A DNA stretch of 64,000 bases. Origin: Flexithrix dorotheae DSM 6795. GTDB lineage: Bacteria; Bacteroidota; Bacteroidia; Cytophagales; Flammeovirgaceae. This document shows, piece by piece, positions 28,012-38,053 of the stretch; the first letter of the stretch is position 1, and each line of letters opens with the position of its first letter. The stretch lies in contig NZ_KB903487.1 of the NCBI RefSeq assembly GCF_000379765.1, positions 294,057 through 358,056 on the forward strand, in the 5' to 3' direction. The notes beneath the pieces are model-generated. The model was not told where the DNA came from. It was given only the letters and a program-made list of their open reading frames with translations, and searched no databases. The position numbers were made by a program, and so were the translations under genes.

Positions 28012-31000
28012 TTATTTAAATAATAAGGTATGAATTTCCATCGGCCCGAAAGACAATTCAATTTTTCCTTTCTTTAAAGTTAATTTTTCGATATCTCTTT
28101 CCATTAAATTCACCAGCCATACTTCTTTAAATTCAAAGCCAACTTCAATAGTTGCCTTGCCATCAATTCCGGCACCTTCATAAAGTCTTACCACCCTGTC
28201 ATCAGAATATTCTGCCTTTTTTATGGCTTCTACAATTATATTTTTTTGTTCCACATGAACAAAAGATTTTTCGGATGCTAATCCATTTTCATTTTTAGTC
28301 AGAGGAATAACCCTTACCGGAATATTTAGTTCATAAGCTTCGTGAATTACATTTCCCGTAATATGATCACCAATATGGGGCAAAAGGGAATAGGTAAAAT
28401 CATGTTCATGCATATCAGCCAGTGGGTCAGGGTTTTTAGGAGATCTTAAAAGATTCAGACTAATTATATTCCCTTTTATTTTATGGCCATACTTGCAATC
28501 GTTTAAAAGAGCAACACCATAATTTGGCTGGGAAATATCTGCCCATTTGTGGGCCACCACTTCAAACTGTGCCATATCCCAGGAAGTATTGTAGTGTGTG
28601 GGTCTTTTCACATGGCCATACTGGATTTCAAAAGTGGCTTCTCTGGCCAGAATATTTACCGGAAACTCCACCCGGAGCATATGGTCTGTTTCGTGCCAGT
28701 TGACATGTGTTTTAAAATCGATTCTTTTGGAATTATAGGACAGATAAACGGTTTGCTCTATGGAATAATTATGAGCAATGTAACTAAAGGATATTGCTCC
28801 ACGAACAGGCCCGGATTCCTTTACTTTAATCTCTGTGATTTTTGGGGCACTGGTGGTGGTTTCATCATAAAAAATGTCCACATCCCAGGCATCCCAAAGG
28901 TTTGGAATATCCTGAAATAGTTTAAACTTGTTACCAGATTCCCCTGGAAGAAGTACATCACGACCAATTTCCTTGTCCCAAATCTTTGAAATTGTCCCAT
29001 CTATTTTGTTGAATTGAACCTTAATCAGGTCATTCTCCAATAAAGTATCTGTAACTTTTAAGCCCGTATTTTCCTTTTTACTTTTTCCTGCTGATTCTCC
29101 TATTACCGAGTGGCCTATTGGTGGGACAGTTACTTCTACCAGCAAACTATTTTTCCCATTCACCTCAATAGGCTGACTTTTTAAGATATTTCCTTGGGGG
29201 TCTGCAATATTTTCCAAAGGTGTATTTTCAGGTAACTCCAAAAGCGTTTTTCTTTCCCAACTCAGGCTGTTTGTAGCGGCAATGGCTTTTTCGAAAGTCG
29301 GGTTTGAAATATTGGCGCTCATTTTTTCATGAGCCTTTTGTAGAAAATCCTTCAATTCAAGCATAGCGGCTTTGTACTCGGCAAGGCATTCCACATGCAC
29401 CTGGGAAATAGAAGTTCCGGGAATAATATCATGAAATTGATTAAGTAAAACTACTTTCCAAAGTCTATCCAGATCTTCCTGAGGATAGTTTTCCAAATCG
29501 TAAATGGAATAGATATACTCCACTTCTCTAAGCATTAATTCCAGCTTTCGGTTAAGCTTTTTGGTAAGGGCATGCGTAGTTAAAGTTCCTCGGTGCAATT
29601 CCAAATAGAGTTCGCCATTCCATTTTTGTAAATCTCGGGAATCTCTTTCGGCTTTAATGAAAAAATCCCGTGCAAATTCCAGTTTTACTTTTGGTAAATC
29701 TTCCAGGTCTTTGGTGCGTAACAGCTTTTCCAGATAAATTCTTGATGGGCCACCTCCGCCATCTCCGGCACCATATAAAAAGAGTGCGTATGGGTTTCTT
29801 TCTGTATCATAATTTTCCCTTTCCAGATTAATCAGGTCAGCTGAGCTCACATCCGAGCGGTAATTATTTGGCGCAAGAAAATGAGAGAATATCTCTGTGC
29901 CGTCAAGGCCTTTCCAAATAAAGGTATGGTGAGGGAAAGTATTAAACTGATTCCATGAGATTTTCTGGGTCATGAAGTAGTTGACATCAGATTTCTTTAA
30001 AAGCTGGGGTAATGCTGCACTGTAGCCAAAAACATCAGGCAACCATAAATTATCCACTTCTACATCAAATTCATCCTGAAAAAACTTTTTTCCGTGAATG
30101 ATTTGCCTTACCAGAGATTCACCGGAAGTCAGGTTACAATCTGCTTCTACCCACATGGCTCCCTGGCATTCCCATTGTTGTCTTTTTATCGCATCCTTCA
30201 TTCTTTGATAAAGCCCGGGATAATTGTCCTTCATCATCTGATAAAGTACTGGCTGGCTGGCACCAAATTTATATTCGGGATATTCGTCCATAAGAAGTAA
30301 AGCCGTTGAGAAGGTTCGAGCTGCCTTCCTGACAGTTTCTCTTAAAGGCCACAACCAGGCAATATCAATATGTGCATGTCCAATAGCTGATGCTTCTATT
30401 GCAGAGGCATTTGCTTTTTTATCTAATTCTTCTTTTAATATTCCCCGGCAAATAGCAACCTCTTCCGGCCCTCCATCTCCATATTTATTTACCACCTCAT
30501 TAAGCGCATAAATCAACAGTTTTCTATGCCTGGTTTTTTCATAAAGTTCGGTCATCAGATTGGCTAAAAGGTCGAACTCCACAAATAGTTTCCACTTTTC
30601 CCGATCGAAAATGGCTAACTCAGCCTGGTTGAAAACACCATCTTCCATGGATTCGTAGGTGAGCACATTTTCAGCACCTAGGATATTGTTGGCACCGGCA
30701 TCTACCATTAAATCCACTTTTTCCCCACCCTTGGCTTCCTTAAAAAGGCAAACCCTTTTTTTGATGATGGTCTCTTTCATGGTCCACTCTATTCGCTTAT
30801 TGGTAAGTCCCTGAATTGGGTTGCCTCCCTTGTCAAATACACAGCCCTCACCTCCCACATCAATAAGCGCTACCACTTCTTTTCCGGCAAACTCATCGGG
30901 TACTCTTCCCTGAAACTTGAACCACGCACATTCATAAAGTGATCCCCATTTCTTGCCAGGCTGAATGACATCATAAATGGCAGTTTGAGCCAAATCATAA

Positions 31001-31125
31001 GAAATTGGTTCTTTTGTTTTATGATAATATGCCTTCATAGGCACAGGATCATAGTAATAATTATATTTTAATTTTTTTCTGAATTTTTCAATTCGGTCAA
31101 TAGTTAAATTGGAGTGTTTCTTCAT
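28012..31125 (-). CDS. Glycoside hydrolase family 38 alpha-mannosidase
   Basis: About 1037 residues from the Met at 31125 (an upstream Met at 31155 is possible). GH38 enzymes release alpha-linked mannose with retention. Zinc and catalytic motifs are present: GHAHIDIAWLWPLRETVRKA, WVEADCNLTSGESLVRQ (D is the predicted nucleophile, in the position used by the MAN2C1/Ams1 subfamily), LWLPDVFGYSAALPQLL and FHDIIPGTSI. The C-terminal all-beta domains end in the usual way (GPMEIHTLLFK). Length and the N-terminal FRKKLKYNYYYDPV segment fit the cytosolic class. No signal peptide, so it probably trims imported oligosaccharides. Single gene, own terminator; the upstream region is AT-rich. Confidence 0.96.
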   Translation of the reverse strand: MKKHSNLTIDRIEKFRKKLKYNYYYDPVPMKAYYHKTKEPISYDLAQTAIYDVIQPGKKWGSLYECAWFKFQGRVPDEFAGKEVVALIDVGGEGCVFDKGGNPIQGLTNKRIEWTMKETIIKKRVCLFKEAKGGEKVDLMVDAGANNILGAENVLTYESMEDGVFNQAELAIFDREKWKLFVEFDLLANLMTELYEKTRHRKLLIYALNEVVNKYGDGGPEEVAICRGILKEELDKKANASAIEASAIGHAHIDIAWLWPLRETVRKAARTFSTALLLMDEYPEYKFGASQPVLYQMMKDNYPGLYQRMKDAIKRQQWECQGAMWVEADCNLTSGESLVRQIIHGKKFFQDEFDVEVDNLWLPDVFGYSAALPQLLKKSDVNYFMTQKISWNQFNTFPHHTFIWKGLDGTEIFSHFLAPNNYRSDVSSADLINLERENYDTERNPYALFLYGAGDGGGGPSRIYLEKLLRTKDLEDLPKVKLEFARDFFIKAERDSRDLQKWNGELYLELHRGTLTTHALTKKLNRKLELMLREVEYIYSIYDLENYPQEDLDRLWKVVLLNQFHDIIPGTSISQVHVECLAEYKAAMLELKDFLQKAHEKMSANISNPTFEKAIAATNSLSWERKTLLELPENTPLENIADPQGNILKSQPIEVNGKNSLLVEVTVPPIGHSVIGESAGKSKKENTGLKVTDTLLENDLIKVQFNKIDGTISKIWDKEIGRDVLLPGESGNKFKLFQDIPNLWDAWDVDIFYDETTTSAPKITEIKVKESGPVRGAISFSYIAHNYSIEQTVYLSYNSKRIDFKTHVNWHETDHMLRVEFPVNILAREATFEIQYGHVKRPTHYNTSWDMAQFEVVAHKWADISQPNYGVALLNDCKYGHKIKGNIISLNLLRSPKNPDPLADMHEHDFTYSLLPHIGDHITGNVIHEAYELNIPVRVIPLTKNENGLASEKSFVHVEQKNIIVEAIKKAEYSDDRVVRLYEGAGIDGKATIEVGFEFKEVWLVNLMERDIEKLTLKKGKIELSFGPMEIHTLLFK

Positions 31126-31532
31126 ATTAATAGAGATTGCCTGGTTATTGCCCAAAAGCCTGATTTAGAAAAATGTAATCCTCGATAATTATTTTTCAAG
31201 GACTTTGCATTTAGAAACAAAGGTTAATTTGGCCCTTTCTCCTTTATTTTTATCAATCAGGAAAAATAAAATTGCTATCGATTTAGCAGACAAAGAGTTA
31301 TGTTTTTATGATTATAAAAATCTGCCGGTAGTTGTTATCATATTTACAAAGAAGAGCATGTTCCAAAAAAATTAATTTTCTTAGTCAAGCCCTGAAATTC
31401 GACAGCAGGATGATCAGGATTTCCTTCAATTCAGTCCAATTTAAATTTTGGAGTTTGTTGAAAAGTTAATCCATTTATCCAATACTGGTTCTTAAATTTA
31501 GGGCAATTGATTTTTTTTACAAATCTTTTTGA
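31126..31532. other. Intergenic region between divergent mannosidase and SDR genes
   Basis: About 400 bases with no supported ORF, RNA gene or strong hairpin. It should contain the promoters of both divergent genes; no full TTTG/TAnnTTTG pair was found by eye. Confidence 0.5.
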
Positions 31533-32339
31533 ATGGGAATGAAAAATTTTAATGGAAAGGTAGTATGGATAACCGGGGCTTCCTCCGGAATTGGGGAGGC
31601 GCTGGCCAGCCAGTTTTCTAAGCTTGGGGCAAAGCTGATTTTGTCTTCCAGAAGAAAAGAAGCCTTAGAAAATGTGGCTTTAAAATGTGAGCTAAGTGAG
31701 GAAAATAAATTGATTTTACCAATAGATTTATCCGAGTATAAGGACTACCAGCCTACAGTAAATAAAGTGATAGAAAAATTTGGGAAAATTGACATATTGA
31801 TCAATAATGGAGGAATAAGTCAGCGATCCAGGTTTGAAGAAACGGATCTTCATGTTTTTAAAAAAGTGGTGGACGTAAACTTTATGGGCACAGTAGCCCT
31901 TACTAAGGCGGTATTACCAGTGATGAAAAAGCATAAATCCGGTCATATAGTTGCTATAAGCAGTGTGGTAGGGAAATTCGGAACGCCATTGCGAACAGCC
32001 TACTCCGCCTCTAAGCATGCTTTGCAAGGATTTTTTGATGCGCTAAGAGCAGAGGTTTATGCGGATGGAATTAAGGTAACTTTGGTGTGCCCTGGATATG
32101 TAAAAACAAATATTTCATTAAATGCTGTAATGGGTGATGGCAGTAAACAAGGAAAAATGGATGCGGGCCAGGCTTCGGGGATTTCACCTGAGGATTGTGC
32201 CAAAAGCATTATTAAAGCCATTCAACAAAATAAAAGAGAAATTTATCCAGCTGGACTAAAAGAGCTTTCCGGAGTATACATGAAAAGGTTTTTTCCGGGA
32301 ATTTTCTCAAAAATGGTAAGAAAGATTAATGTGCGGTAG
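31533..32339 (+). CDS. Short-chain dehydrogenase/reductase
   Basis: 268 residues. Rossmann fold with the classical SDR motifs: WITGASSGIGEALA (NAD(P) binding), LINNGGISQRS, ISSVVGKFG (catalytic Ser) and YSASK (Tyr and Lys). SSRR after the second strand suggests NADP(H) preference. A C-terminal stretch (VYMKRFFPGIFSKMVRKINV) is hydrophobic/basic and similar to DHRS7-type lipid-associated SDRs. Substrate unknown, perhaps a ketone or hydroxy-lipid. Followed about 120 bp later on the same strand by an alpha/beta hydrolase; cotranscription is possible, with no terminator seen between them. Confidence 0.93.
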   Translation: MGMKNFNGKVVWITGASSGIGEALASQFSKLGAKLILSSRRKEALENVALKCELSEENKLILPIDLSEYKDYQPTVNKVIEKFGKIDILINNGGISQRSRFEETDLHVFKKVVDVNFMGTVALTKAVLPVMKKHKSGHIVAISSVVGKFGTPLRTAYSASKHALQGFFDALRAEVYADGIKVTLVCPGYVKTNISLNAVMGDGSKQGKMDAGQASGISPEDCAKSIIKAIQQNKREIYPAGLKELSGVYMKRFFPGIFSKMVRKINVR

Positions 32340-32456
32340 AGATTTAAATTAGAAATGTTTTAATGGGAAGTTTCTGTTTTTTATTTTAAATTATTGATCT
32401 TAGAATTCCAGAATTTAATTACCTAATTCCTTATCCAATTAAATCCTATTTAAAAA

Positions 32457-33239
32457 ATGAGCAAATTAAGTTATACTTCTTCCGGTGATGGTGTGCCTTT
32501 AGTTTTAATTCATGGTTTTTGTGAGAGCAGGAAATTGTGGGCCAATTTTTCGGCCATGCTTTCTGTAAAGTATCATGTGATTAATGTGGATTTGCCTGGT
32601 TTTGGCAAAAGTCCTTTAAGTGTGGAAAAACCAAGTATTACCTATTTTGCTGAAGAAATTAATGGTTTGTTAGAGGATTTAAAAATTGAAAAGTGCCTGA
32701 TGGTAGGGCATTCCCTTGGAGGATACGTTTCCCTTGCCTTTGCCTCACTTTATGCACAGAAATTAATTGGTTTGGGTTTGTTTCATTCCACTGCTTTTTC
32801 CGATTCTGAAGAAAAGAAAAATACCAGAGTAAAAGCTGCTGCATTCATTCGGGAAAATGGAACTGCAAAATTTGTTTCTTCCCTTTTTCCCGGTTTGTTT
32901 TCTCCACATACAAGAGAAAAATTTAAGAATGAGATTCAGTATTTTATAAATGCGGCTGAAAACCTGGATAAGGAAGTTGTGGCCAAAACAATGGAAGCAA
33001 TGAGGGACAGACCGGACCGAAGAGATGTGCTAAAAGAACTGGATATTCCGGTGCTTTTTGTGATTGGAAAAGATGACGGGTCGGTGCCCATGGATCAAAG
33101 TTTAAAAGAATGCCATTTGCCAAAAGAAAGTATTGTACATATTTTGGGAAATGTGGGGCATATGGGTATGATTGAGGAAAAAAATAAAACCCTGGAAATT
33201 CTTAGTCGGTTTACGAACTATTGTATCAATCGTCCTTAA
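32457..33239 (+). CDS. Alpha/beta hydrolase
   Basis: 260 residues, single-domain alpha/beta fold. Oxyanion motif LIHGFCES, then nucleophile elbow GHSLGG (S86), acid in VIGKDDGSVP (D206/D207) and GNVGHMG (H235). The cap region between strands 6 and 7 is helical (about 115-190). No signal peptide, so cytosolic. Similar to small esterases, haloperoxidase-like or meta-cleavage hydrolases; substrate cannot be inferred. Lies between the SDR and antiporter genes, all on the same strand, but spaced by more than 100 bp on each side. Confidence 0.93.
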   Translation: MSKLSYTSSGDGVPLVLIHGFCESRKLWANFSAMLSVKYHVINVDLPGFGKSPLSVEKPSITYFAEEINGLLEDLKIEKCLMVGHSLGGYVSLAFASLYAQKLIGLGLFHSTAFSDSEEKKNTRVKAAAFIRENGTAKFVSSLFPGLFSPHTREKFKNEIQYFINAAENLDKEVVAKTMEAMRDRPDRRDVLKELDIPVLFVIGKDDGSVPMDQSLKECHLPKESIVHILGNVGHMGMIEEKNKTLEILSRFTNYCINRP

Positions 33240-33406
33240 TAATGGATGATCTACTTTTATCCTGGCAATTTTTAAACACAATGTAAACTTAATGGTGAGG
33301 ATTAGATTAGAAGATGGATGTCAGAACTTACTAGTTTTATATTGTCTAAAAATTTTTGACTTCTAAATTCTAATTTCTGACATCAAGAAATATAAAGATT
33401 TTTTTT

Positions 33407-35002
33407 ATGGAAGTCATAATCCTGACAATAGCTTTTGTATTGGGTTTTGGAGCCGGCAGGATAGGATTTCCTCCACTTATTGGTTATTTGCTGGCTGGTT
33501 TTTTATTGAATGCTTTTGGTGTAGAACGGGATCACGAAATAGCAGCACATTTATCGGAAATAGGGATATTATTACTGCTTTTTACCATTGGCTTAAAACT
33601 TCAGCTCAAAAGTTTAATCCGGCCAATTGTTTATGGAACAGCCATCATTCATCTTTTGGTTACAATTGTCTTATTTTCAGGGATATTTTTCATGCTAAAT
33701 TCTCTGGAAATTTCCGGTTTTAGGAATTTGGGTCTCATTCCTACCCTTATCATTTCCTTTGCTCTGAGTTTTTCAAGTACCATTTTCGCTTTTAAAGTGC
33801 TTGAGGGAAAAGGTGGATTGATCAGTTTGTATGGAAGAACCTCTATCGGAATCCTTGTTATTCAGGATTTGGTAGCGGTCCTTTTTCTTACCATTTCAGT
33901 CGGGAAATTGCCTTCCGTTTGGGCGTTAGGTTTGTTAGCACTTCCTTTTTTTCGTCCTTTATTTCTGAAATTACTGGAAATGGTGGGGCATGGTGAACTC
34001 AAGTTACTCTATGGAATTGTATTGGCTTTATTGGGGGCTTATCTGTTCGAAATAGTGGGTATGAAACCGGATTTAGGGGCCTTGGTCATGGGGCAATTGT
34101 TGGTAGGGCATTCTAAATCGGATGAACTCGCCAAAGGGTTAATGGGCTTTAAAGATATTTTTCTCATTGCCTTTTTTGTAAATATAGGTTATCAGGAAAA
34201 CCTCAATGCATTTATGCTGTATACCGGTTTGGCTATAAGCTTTTTTGTGTTGATTAAGGGAGGACTATTTCACCTTATTCTTACCAGGCTTAAAATGCGA
34301 TCCAGGACTTCTTTTATTACTGCAAGTATTCTATCCAACTTTAGTGAATTTGGTTTAATTGTAGGGGCAATGGCGGTAAAATCCGGATGGCTTGAAGGGG
34401 AATGGCTGGGAATTTTGGCTTTGGCAGTAGCCTTTTCATTTGTTTGGGCATCTCCACTAAATGCGCGATCCTACTCTATTTATGCTCGCTTTGAAAAATT
34501 TCTGGTTGCATTTCAAACACCAAAAATGTTGCCTGATGATCAGCCTTTGGATACAGGAGATGCCCATATTTTAATATTTGGCATGGGCAGGGTAGGAAGT
34601 GGGGCATATGATTATATGTCGGAGCATTTTGGAAAAGAAGTGTTGGGGATAGACGCAGATCCTAAAGTAGTGAAAAACAATATTGAAAAAGGCAGAAAAG
34701 TAATATTGGGTGATGCTACAGATACTGATTTTTGGGAAAAGTTACAACCCAATAAGGTCAGGCTGGTCATGCTTACCATGACCAAACATGCTGCAAATTA
34801 TTATGCGGCCAGGCAATTCCGGAATAGCCATTATGATTGTGTGCTTACTGCAACTGCTCAATTTTCAGATGAAAAGGCCGAACTTGAAGAATTGGGAGTG
34901 GATTCTGTGTTTAATATATTTAAGGAAGCAGGAGTTGGTTTTGCAGAGGATACCCTCAAAACTTTTAAGGATGAAATTCCCGACCTGAAAGAAAAGGGGT
35001 AA
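33407..35002 (+). CDS. CPA2-family cation:proton antiporter with TrkA-N domain
   Basis: 531 residues, related to KefB/YbaL. About 12 membrane helices (1-360) including GFGAGRIGFPPLIGYLLAGF, EIGILLLLFTIGLKL and GILVIQDLVAV, with the family's QDL segment. A cytosolic RCK/TrkA-N domain (about 383-500) follows: ILIFGMGRVGSGAYDYM binds a nucleotide, DADPKVV fits an NAD(H) acidic residue, and VILGDATD is typical. The TrkA-C half is absent, as in YbaL-like short forms. Expected role is K+ or Na+ efflux in exchange for H+. Inner membrane. Terminates without an obvious hairpin. Confidence 0.92.
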   Translation: MEVIILTIAFVLGFGAGRIGFPPLIGYLLAGFLLNAFGVERDHEIAAHLSEIGILLLLFTIGLKLQLKSLIRPIVYGTAIIHLLVTIVLFSGIFFMLNSLEISGFRNLGLIPTLIISFALSFSSTIFAFKVLEGKGGLISLYGRTSIGILVIQDLVAVLFLTISVGKLPSVWALGLLALPFFRPLFLKLLEMVGHGELKLLYGIVLALLGAYLFEIVGMKPDLGALVMGQLLVGHSKSDELAKGLMGFKDIFLIAFFVNIGYQENLNAFMLYTGLAISFFVLIKGGLFHLILTRLKMRSRTSFITASILSNFSEFGLIVGAMAVKSGWLEGEWLGILALAVAFSFVWASPLNARSYSIYARFEKFLVAFQTPKMLPDDQPLDTGDAHILIFGMGRVGSGAYDYMSEHFGKEVLGIDADPKVVKNNIEKGRKVILGDATDTDFWEKLQPNKVRLVMLTMTKHAANYYAARQFRNSHYDCVLTATAQFSDEKAELEELGVDSVFNIFKEAGVGFAEDTLKTFKDEIPDLKEKG

Positions 35003-35137
35003 TATTTAAATTTCTAAAAAGTCAAAAATCATTAAGCCTAAGGTCAAGTTAACAAATTACTATGAAATGGGGTGTCTTAATAGAGAAGACACCGCCAGAA
35101 AATTGCATATTTTTGTAAGATCGACAATAGAAATGTT

Positions 35138-35710
35138 ATGAAATTTTTTTTGAATATGCCCTTTAAAAGTTATTTACCATTTATTTTTTTTATTTCCCTG
35201 GTTGTTCATTCAGGCTGTAATCCAAACAAGCAAGGAGAAAGTTTAAGTCAAAATGAACCTGTAAAAGAAATACCTCAGGAATTGCCCTATTCTGTTCCTG
35301 ATCGTGGAATTTCCAAATCGAAGGGGCAATTGGTTTATGCTCCGGTTTATTCGCATATCCGGTATTTTGATAACAAAAGGGATTTCTTATTGGGGGCAAT
35401 TTTGAGCATACGGAATACCAGCCTGGAGCATGGAATTACGATAAACTATGTTCGCTATTATAATACTGATGGCAAGGTGATCCAGGTTTTTCTGGAGGAA
35501 CCATTGGTTTTAGGGCCGCTTGCTTCCACAGAGTATATTATACCTGAAAGTCACAATATGGGAGGTTCTGGTGCTAATTTTCTTGTAGAATGGAAATCAG
35601 ATATTTTAGTGAATGAACCAATAATTGAAGTAGTGATGGTTGGAAATCAGGGAACAATGGGACTTTCCTTTATTTCTGAAGGCAGAGTGATTCGCAATTT
35701 AAGTGAGTAA
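35138..35710 (+). CDS. DUF3124 lipoprotein
   Basis: 190 residues. Lipoprotein signal peptide ending VVHSGC, Cys at residue 27. The body contains GQLVYAPVYSHIRYFD and LSIRNTSLEHGITINYVRYY, the DUF3124 pattern, ending GTMGLSFISEGRVI. An Ig-like beta sandwich is likely; function unknown. It follows the antiporter by 136 bp. A TATTTTTG box (35108-35115) fits a -7 element, suggesting its own promoter. Confidence 0.88.
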   Translation: MKFFLNMPFKSYLPFIFFISLVVHSGCNPNKQGESLSQNEPVKEIPQELPYSVPDRGISKSKGQLVYAPVYSHIRYFDNKRDFLLGAILSIRNTSLEHGITINYVRYYNTDGKVIQVFLEEPLVLGPLASTEYIIPESHNMGGSGANFLVEWKSDILVNEPIIEVVMVGNQGTMGLSFISEGRVIRNLSE

Positions 35711-35857
35711 TGCTTCTTCTTTTTCCGGGTTCCCATCAATTATTTTAATGAAAAGTAAGGCTGACCTGGCATAAGGTCAATGGAATCATTTAGCTTTGCA
35801 GAAGTTTAAACAAACGCAGTGCTTTGAAAAAAGTAAATTCAAGGCATTTAGCTCGTC

Positions 35858-36613
35858 ATGAAATTGGTAAACAAAAAAACGAGAATAGAGGATTTGGGGA
35901 TGGTAAGCTATAAAACCGCCTGGGATTATCAGACAGCAATTTTTACCAAATCCGTGAATTTAAAACTGGAAAACAGAAGAAGAGAAGACCGGGGAGAGCA
36001 CACTATTTCTACAGAAAATTACCTTTTATTTTGCCAGCATCCTCATGTTTACACGCTTGGAAAAAGCGGGGAGGAAAATCATTTGTTGCTGAACCAGACT
36101 GGATTGGAAGCAAATGGTGTGGAATTTTTTAAAATAAATAGAGGAGGAGATATTACCTACCATGGTCCGGGACAGATTGTTGGCTATCCCATTTTAGATT
36201 TGGATAATTTTTTTACCGATATCCATAAATATATGCGATATATTGAAGAATCAATTATCCTTACTTTGAGTGATTATGGTTTAAAGGCAGGGCGGGTAGA
36301 AGGTTTGACCGGGGTGTGGCTTGATTTTGAACCAGGAGCAAAAAATCCAAGAAAAATTTGTGCGATTGGCGTAAAAATGAGTCGGTGGGTGACTATGCAT
36401 GGTTTTGCCTTCAATGTTAATACAGATTTAACCTATTTTGATCATATTGTTCCTTGTGGAATAAATGATAAAGCAGTTACTTCGCTGGAAAAAGAGCTGG
36501 GTGAACCCCAGGATTTAAAAGAAGTACAAAACAGAGTGAAATTTCATCTCCTCAATTTGTTCGAAATGGAAGTTGAATCGGAGGTGAAGAAAACAATCAA
36601 TATAAATTATTAA
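35858..36613 (+). CDS. lipB: Octanoyl-[acyl-carrier-protein]-protein N-octanoyltransferase
   Basis: 251 residues, usual length. LipB moves the octanoyl chain from ACP to the lipoyl domains of 2-oxoacid dehydrogenases and the glycine cleavage H protein, the first step of lipoate synthesis. Signatures: QHPHVYTLGKSG, FKINRGGDITYHGPGQIVGY, and the catalytic pair K173 (AIGVKMSRW) and C200 (VPCGI). Cytosolic. A TAGCTTTG box at 35791-35798 is a plausible -7 element. Only 4 bases separate its stop from aroA, so the two are cotranscribed, probably with translational coupling. Confidence 0.97.
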   Translation: MKLVNKKTRIEDLGMVSYKTAWDYQTAIFTKSVNLKLENRRREDRGEHTISTENYLLFCQHPHVYTLGKSGEENHLLLNQTGLEANGVEFFKINRGGDITYHGPGQIVGYPILDLDNFFTDIHKYMRYIEESIILTLSDYGLKAGRVEGLTGVWLDFEPGAKNPRKICAIGVKMSRWVTMHGFAFNVNTDLTYFDHIVPCGINDKAVTSLEKELGEPQDLKEVQNRVKFHLLNLFEMEVESEVKKTININY

Positions 36614-36617
36614 TATT

Positions 36618-37832
36618 TTGGAGAAGATTAAGGTAGCACACCCAAGTGGTGTTGTAAATGCGGAAATTAAACTGACTGCCTCTAAAAGTGAATGTAACCG
36701 GGCATTAATCATACAGGCATTATCGGAAAATAATATTGAATTATCCAATATCTCCGAAGCAAGGGACTGTCAGACAATGATCAGGTTGTTGAAGTCGGAA
36801 GAAAAAACGCTTGATGTTTTGGATGCCGGCACTACCATGCGGTTTTTGACTGCATTTTGCACCATAACCAACCGGCCAACCATTTTAACTGGTACACCAA
36901 GAATGCAGGAAAGGCCGATTAAAATATTGGTAGATGCACTTAGAAGTCTGGGTGCTGAAATTGATTATTTGAAAAAGGAAGGGTATCCTCCACATGAAAT
37001 CAAGAGCTTTGAGCAAAAAACGGATCATGTGAAAATCCAGGGAAATGTGAGCAGCCAATATATTTCCGCTATGCTCATGGTGGCTCCGACTCTCCCTCAG
37101 GGCCTGAAATTAGAATTGATTGGTGAAGTAGCTTCAGTTCCCTATATCAAAATGACTCTTCAATTATTGTCACATTTTGGAATCACACATACCTGGGATG
37201 AAAATGTAATTTCAATAGCCAAACAGCCTTATCAATCAAACAATTACAGCATTGAGTCGGATTGGTCTGGTGCGAGTTACTGGTATAGTATTGCCGCACT
37301 TTCCAAAGAGGCCAATATCAAATTATTAGGATTGAGGGAAAATTCTTTGCAGGGGGATAAAGCCATTGTAGAGATTATGGAAAAGCTGGGTGTAAAAAGT
37401 ACTTTCGATGAGACTGGTGTTTTACTTACAAAAATCCCTAAAGAAGATAGTTTCGAATTTGATTTTACCCATTGCCCCGATTTGGCACAAACCGTAGCGG
37501 TAATTTGCGCAGCCACAAAAACTCCTGCCAGAATGAAAGGATTAGAAAGTTTGAGAATAAAAGAAACAGACAGGATCGCGGCCATAGAAACAGAATTGAA
37601 AAAAGTTGGACATCAGGTAGAGGTAATTGGGGATAGTGAAATTATCATTTCAGCAGCAGAAACTGTAATGAATCATCCAGTGATTGATACTTATGATGAC
37701 CATAGGATGGCCATGGCATTTGCTCCACTCGGATTATTGGGAGAAGTTACTATTGAGGAACCTTCTGTGGTGAATAAATCATATCCGGTTTATTGGGATC
37801 ACTTAAAAGTGGCAGGTTTTGAGCTTGTTTAA
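36618..37832 (+). CDS. aroA: 3-phosphoshikimate 1-carboxyvinyltransferase (EPSP synthase)
   Basis: 404 residues from a TTG start four bases after lipB; no earlier or better ATG exists, and KIKVAHPSG is the expected N-terminus. It joins PEP to shikimate-3-phosphate in aromatic amino-acid synthesis. Substrate residues seen: LTASKSECNR, DAGTTMRFLTA, SSQYISAMLMVAP, DWSGASYWY, CPDLAQ (catalytic Asp), LRIKETDR and YDDHRMAMAF. In the PEP loop the residue equivalent to E. coli P101 is Phe (F76), and the enzyme is shorter than the E. coli one. Both are features I associate with Bacteroidota. Ends at a large palindromic terminator. Confidence 0.97.
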   Translation: MEKIKVAHPSGVVNAEIKLTASKSECNRALIIQALSENNIELSNISEARDCQTMIRLLKSEEKTLDVLDAGTTMRFLTAFCTITNRPTILTGTPRMQERPIKILVDALRSLGAEIDYLKKEGYPPHEIKSFEQKTDHVKIQGNVSSQYISAMLMVAPTLPQGLKLELIGEVASVPYIKMTLQLLSHFGITHTWDENVISIAKQPYQSNNYSIESDWSGASYWYSIAALSKEANIKLLGLRENSLQGDKAIVEIMEKLGVKSTFDETGVLLTKIPKEDSFEFDFTHCPDLAQTVAVICAATKTPARMKGLESLRIKETDRIAAIETELKKVGHQVEVIGDSEIIISAAETVMNHPVIDTYDDHRMAMAFAPLGLLGEVTIEEPSVVNKSYPVYWDHLKVAGFELV

Positions 37833-37958
37833 GCCATTGGATTGAATTTTTAGTTCTAAGGAATATTTGCAAATTAGTTAAAGTTTATAATCCAGAATTT
37901 AGGTTTTTGCGGAACAAGTGTTCCATGTATTAAAAAAAGTATCTAAATTCTGGCTTTA

Positions 37959-38002
37959 AAACACAAAAAAAGGAGTCTTTAAAGACTCCTTTTTTTGTGT
38001 TT
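37959..38002. terminator. Bidirectional terminator, 44-base perfect palindrome
   Basis: Two 22-base arms (37959-37980 and 37981-38002) are exactly complementary; core ggagtctttaaagactcc flanked by A7 and T7. Serves aroA and the convergent TonB receptor gene. Confidence 0.93.
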
Positions 38003-38053
38003 GGTTGAAATTATAAGATATTGTTTTACAGATTATTACGTTTGTGGTCTCAC

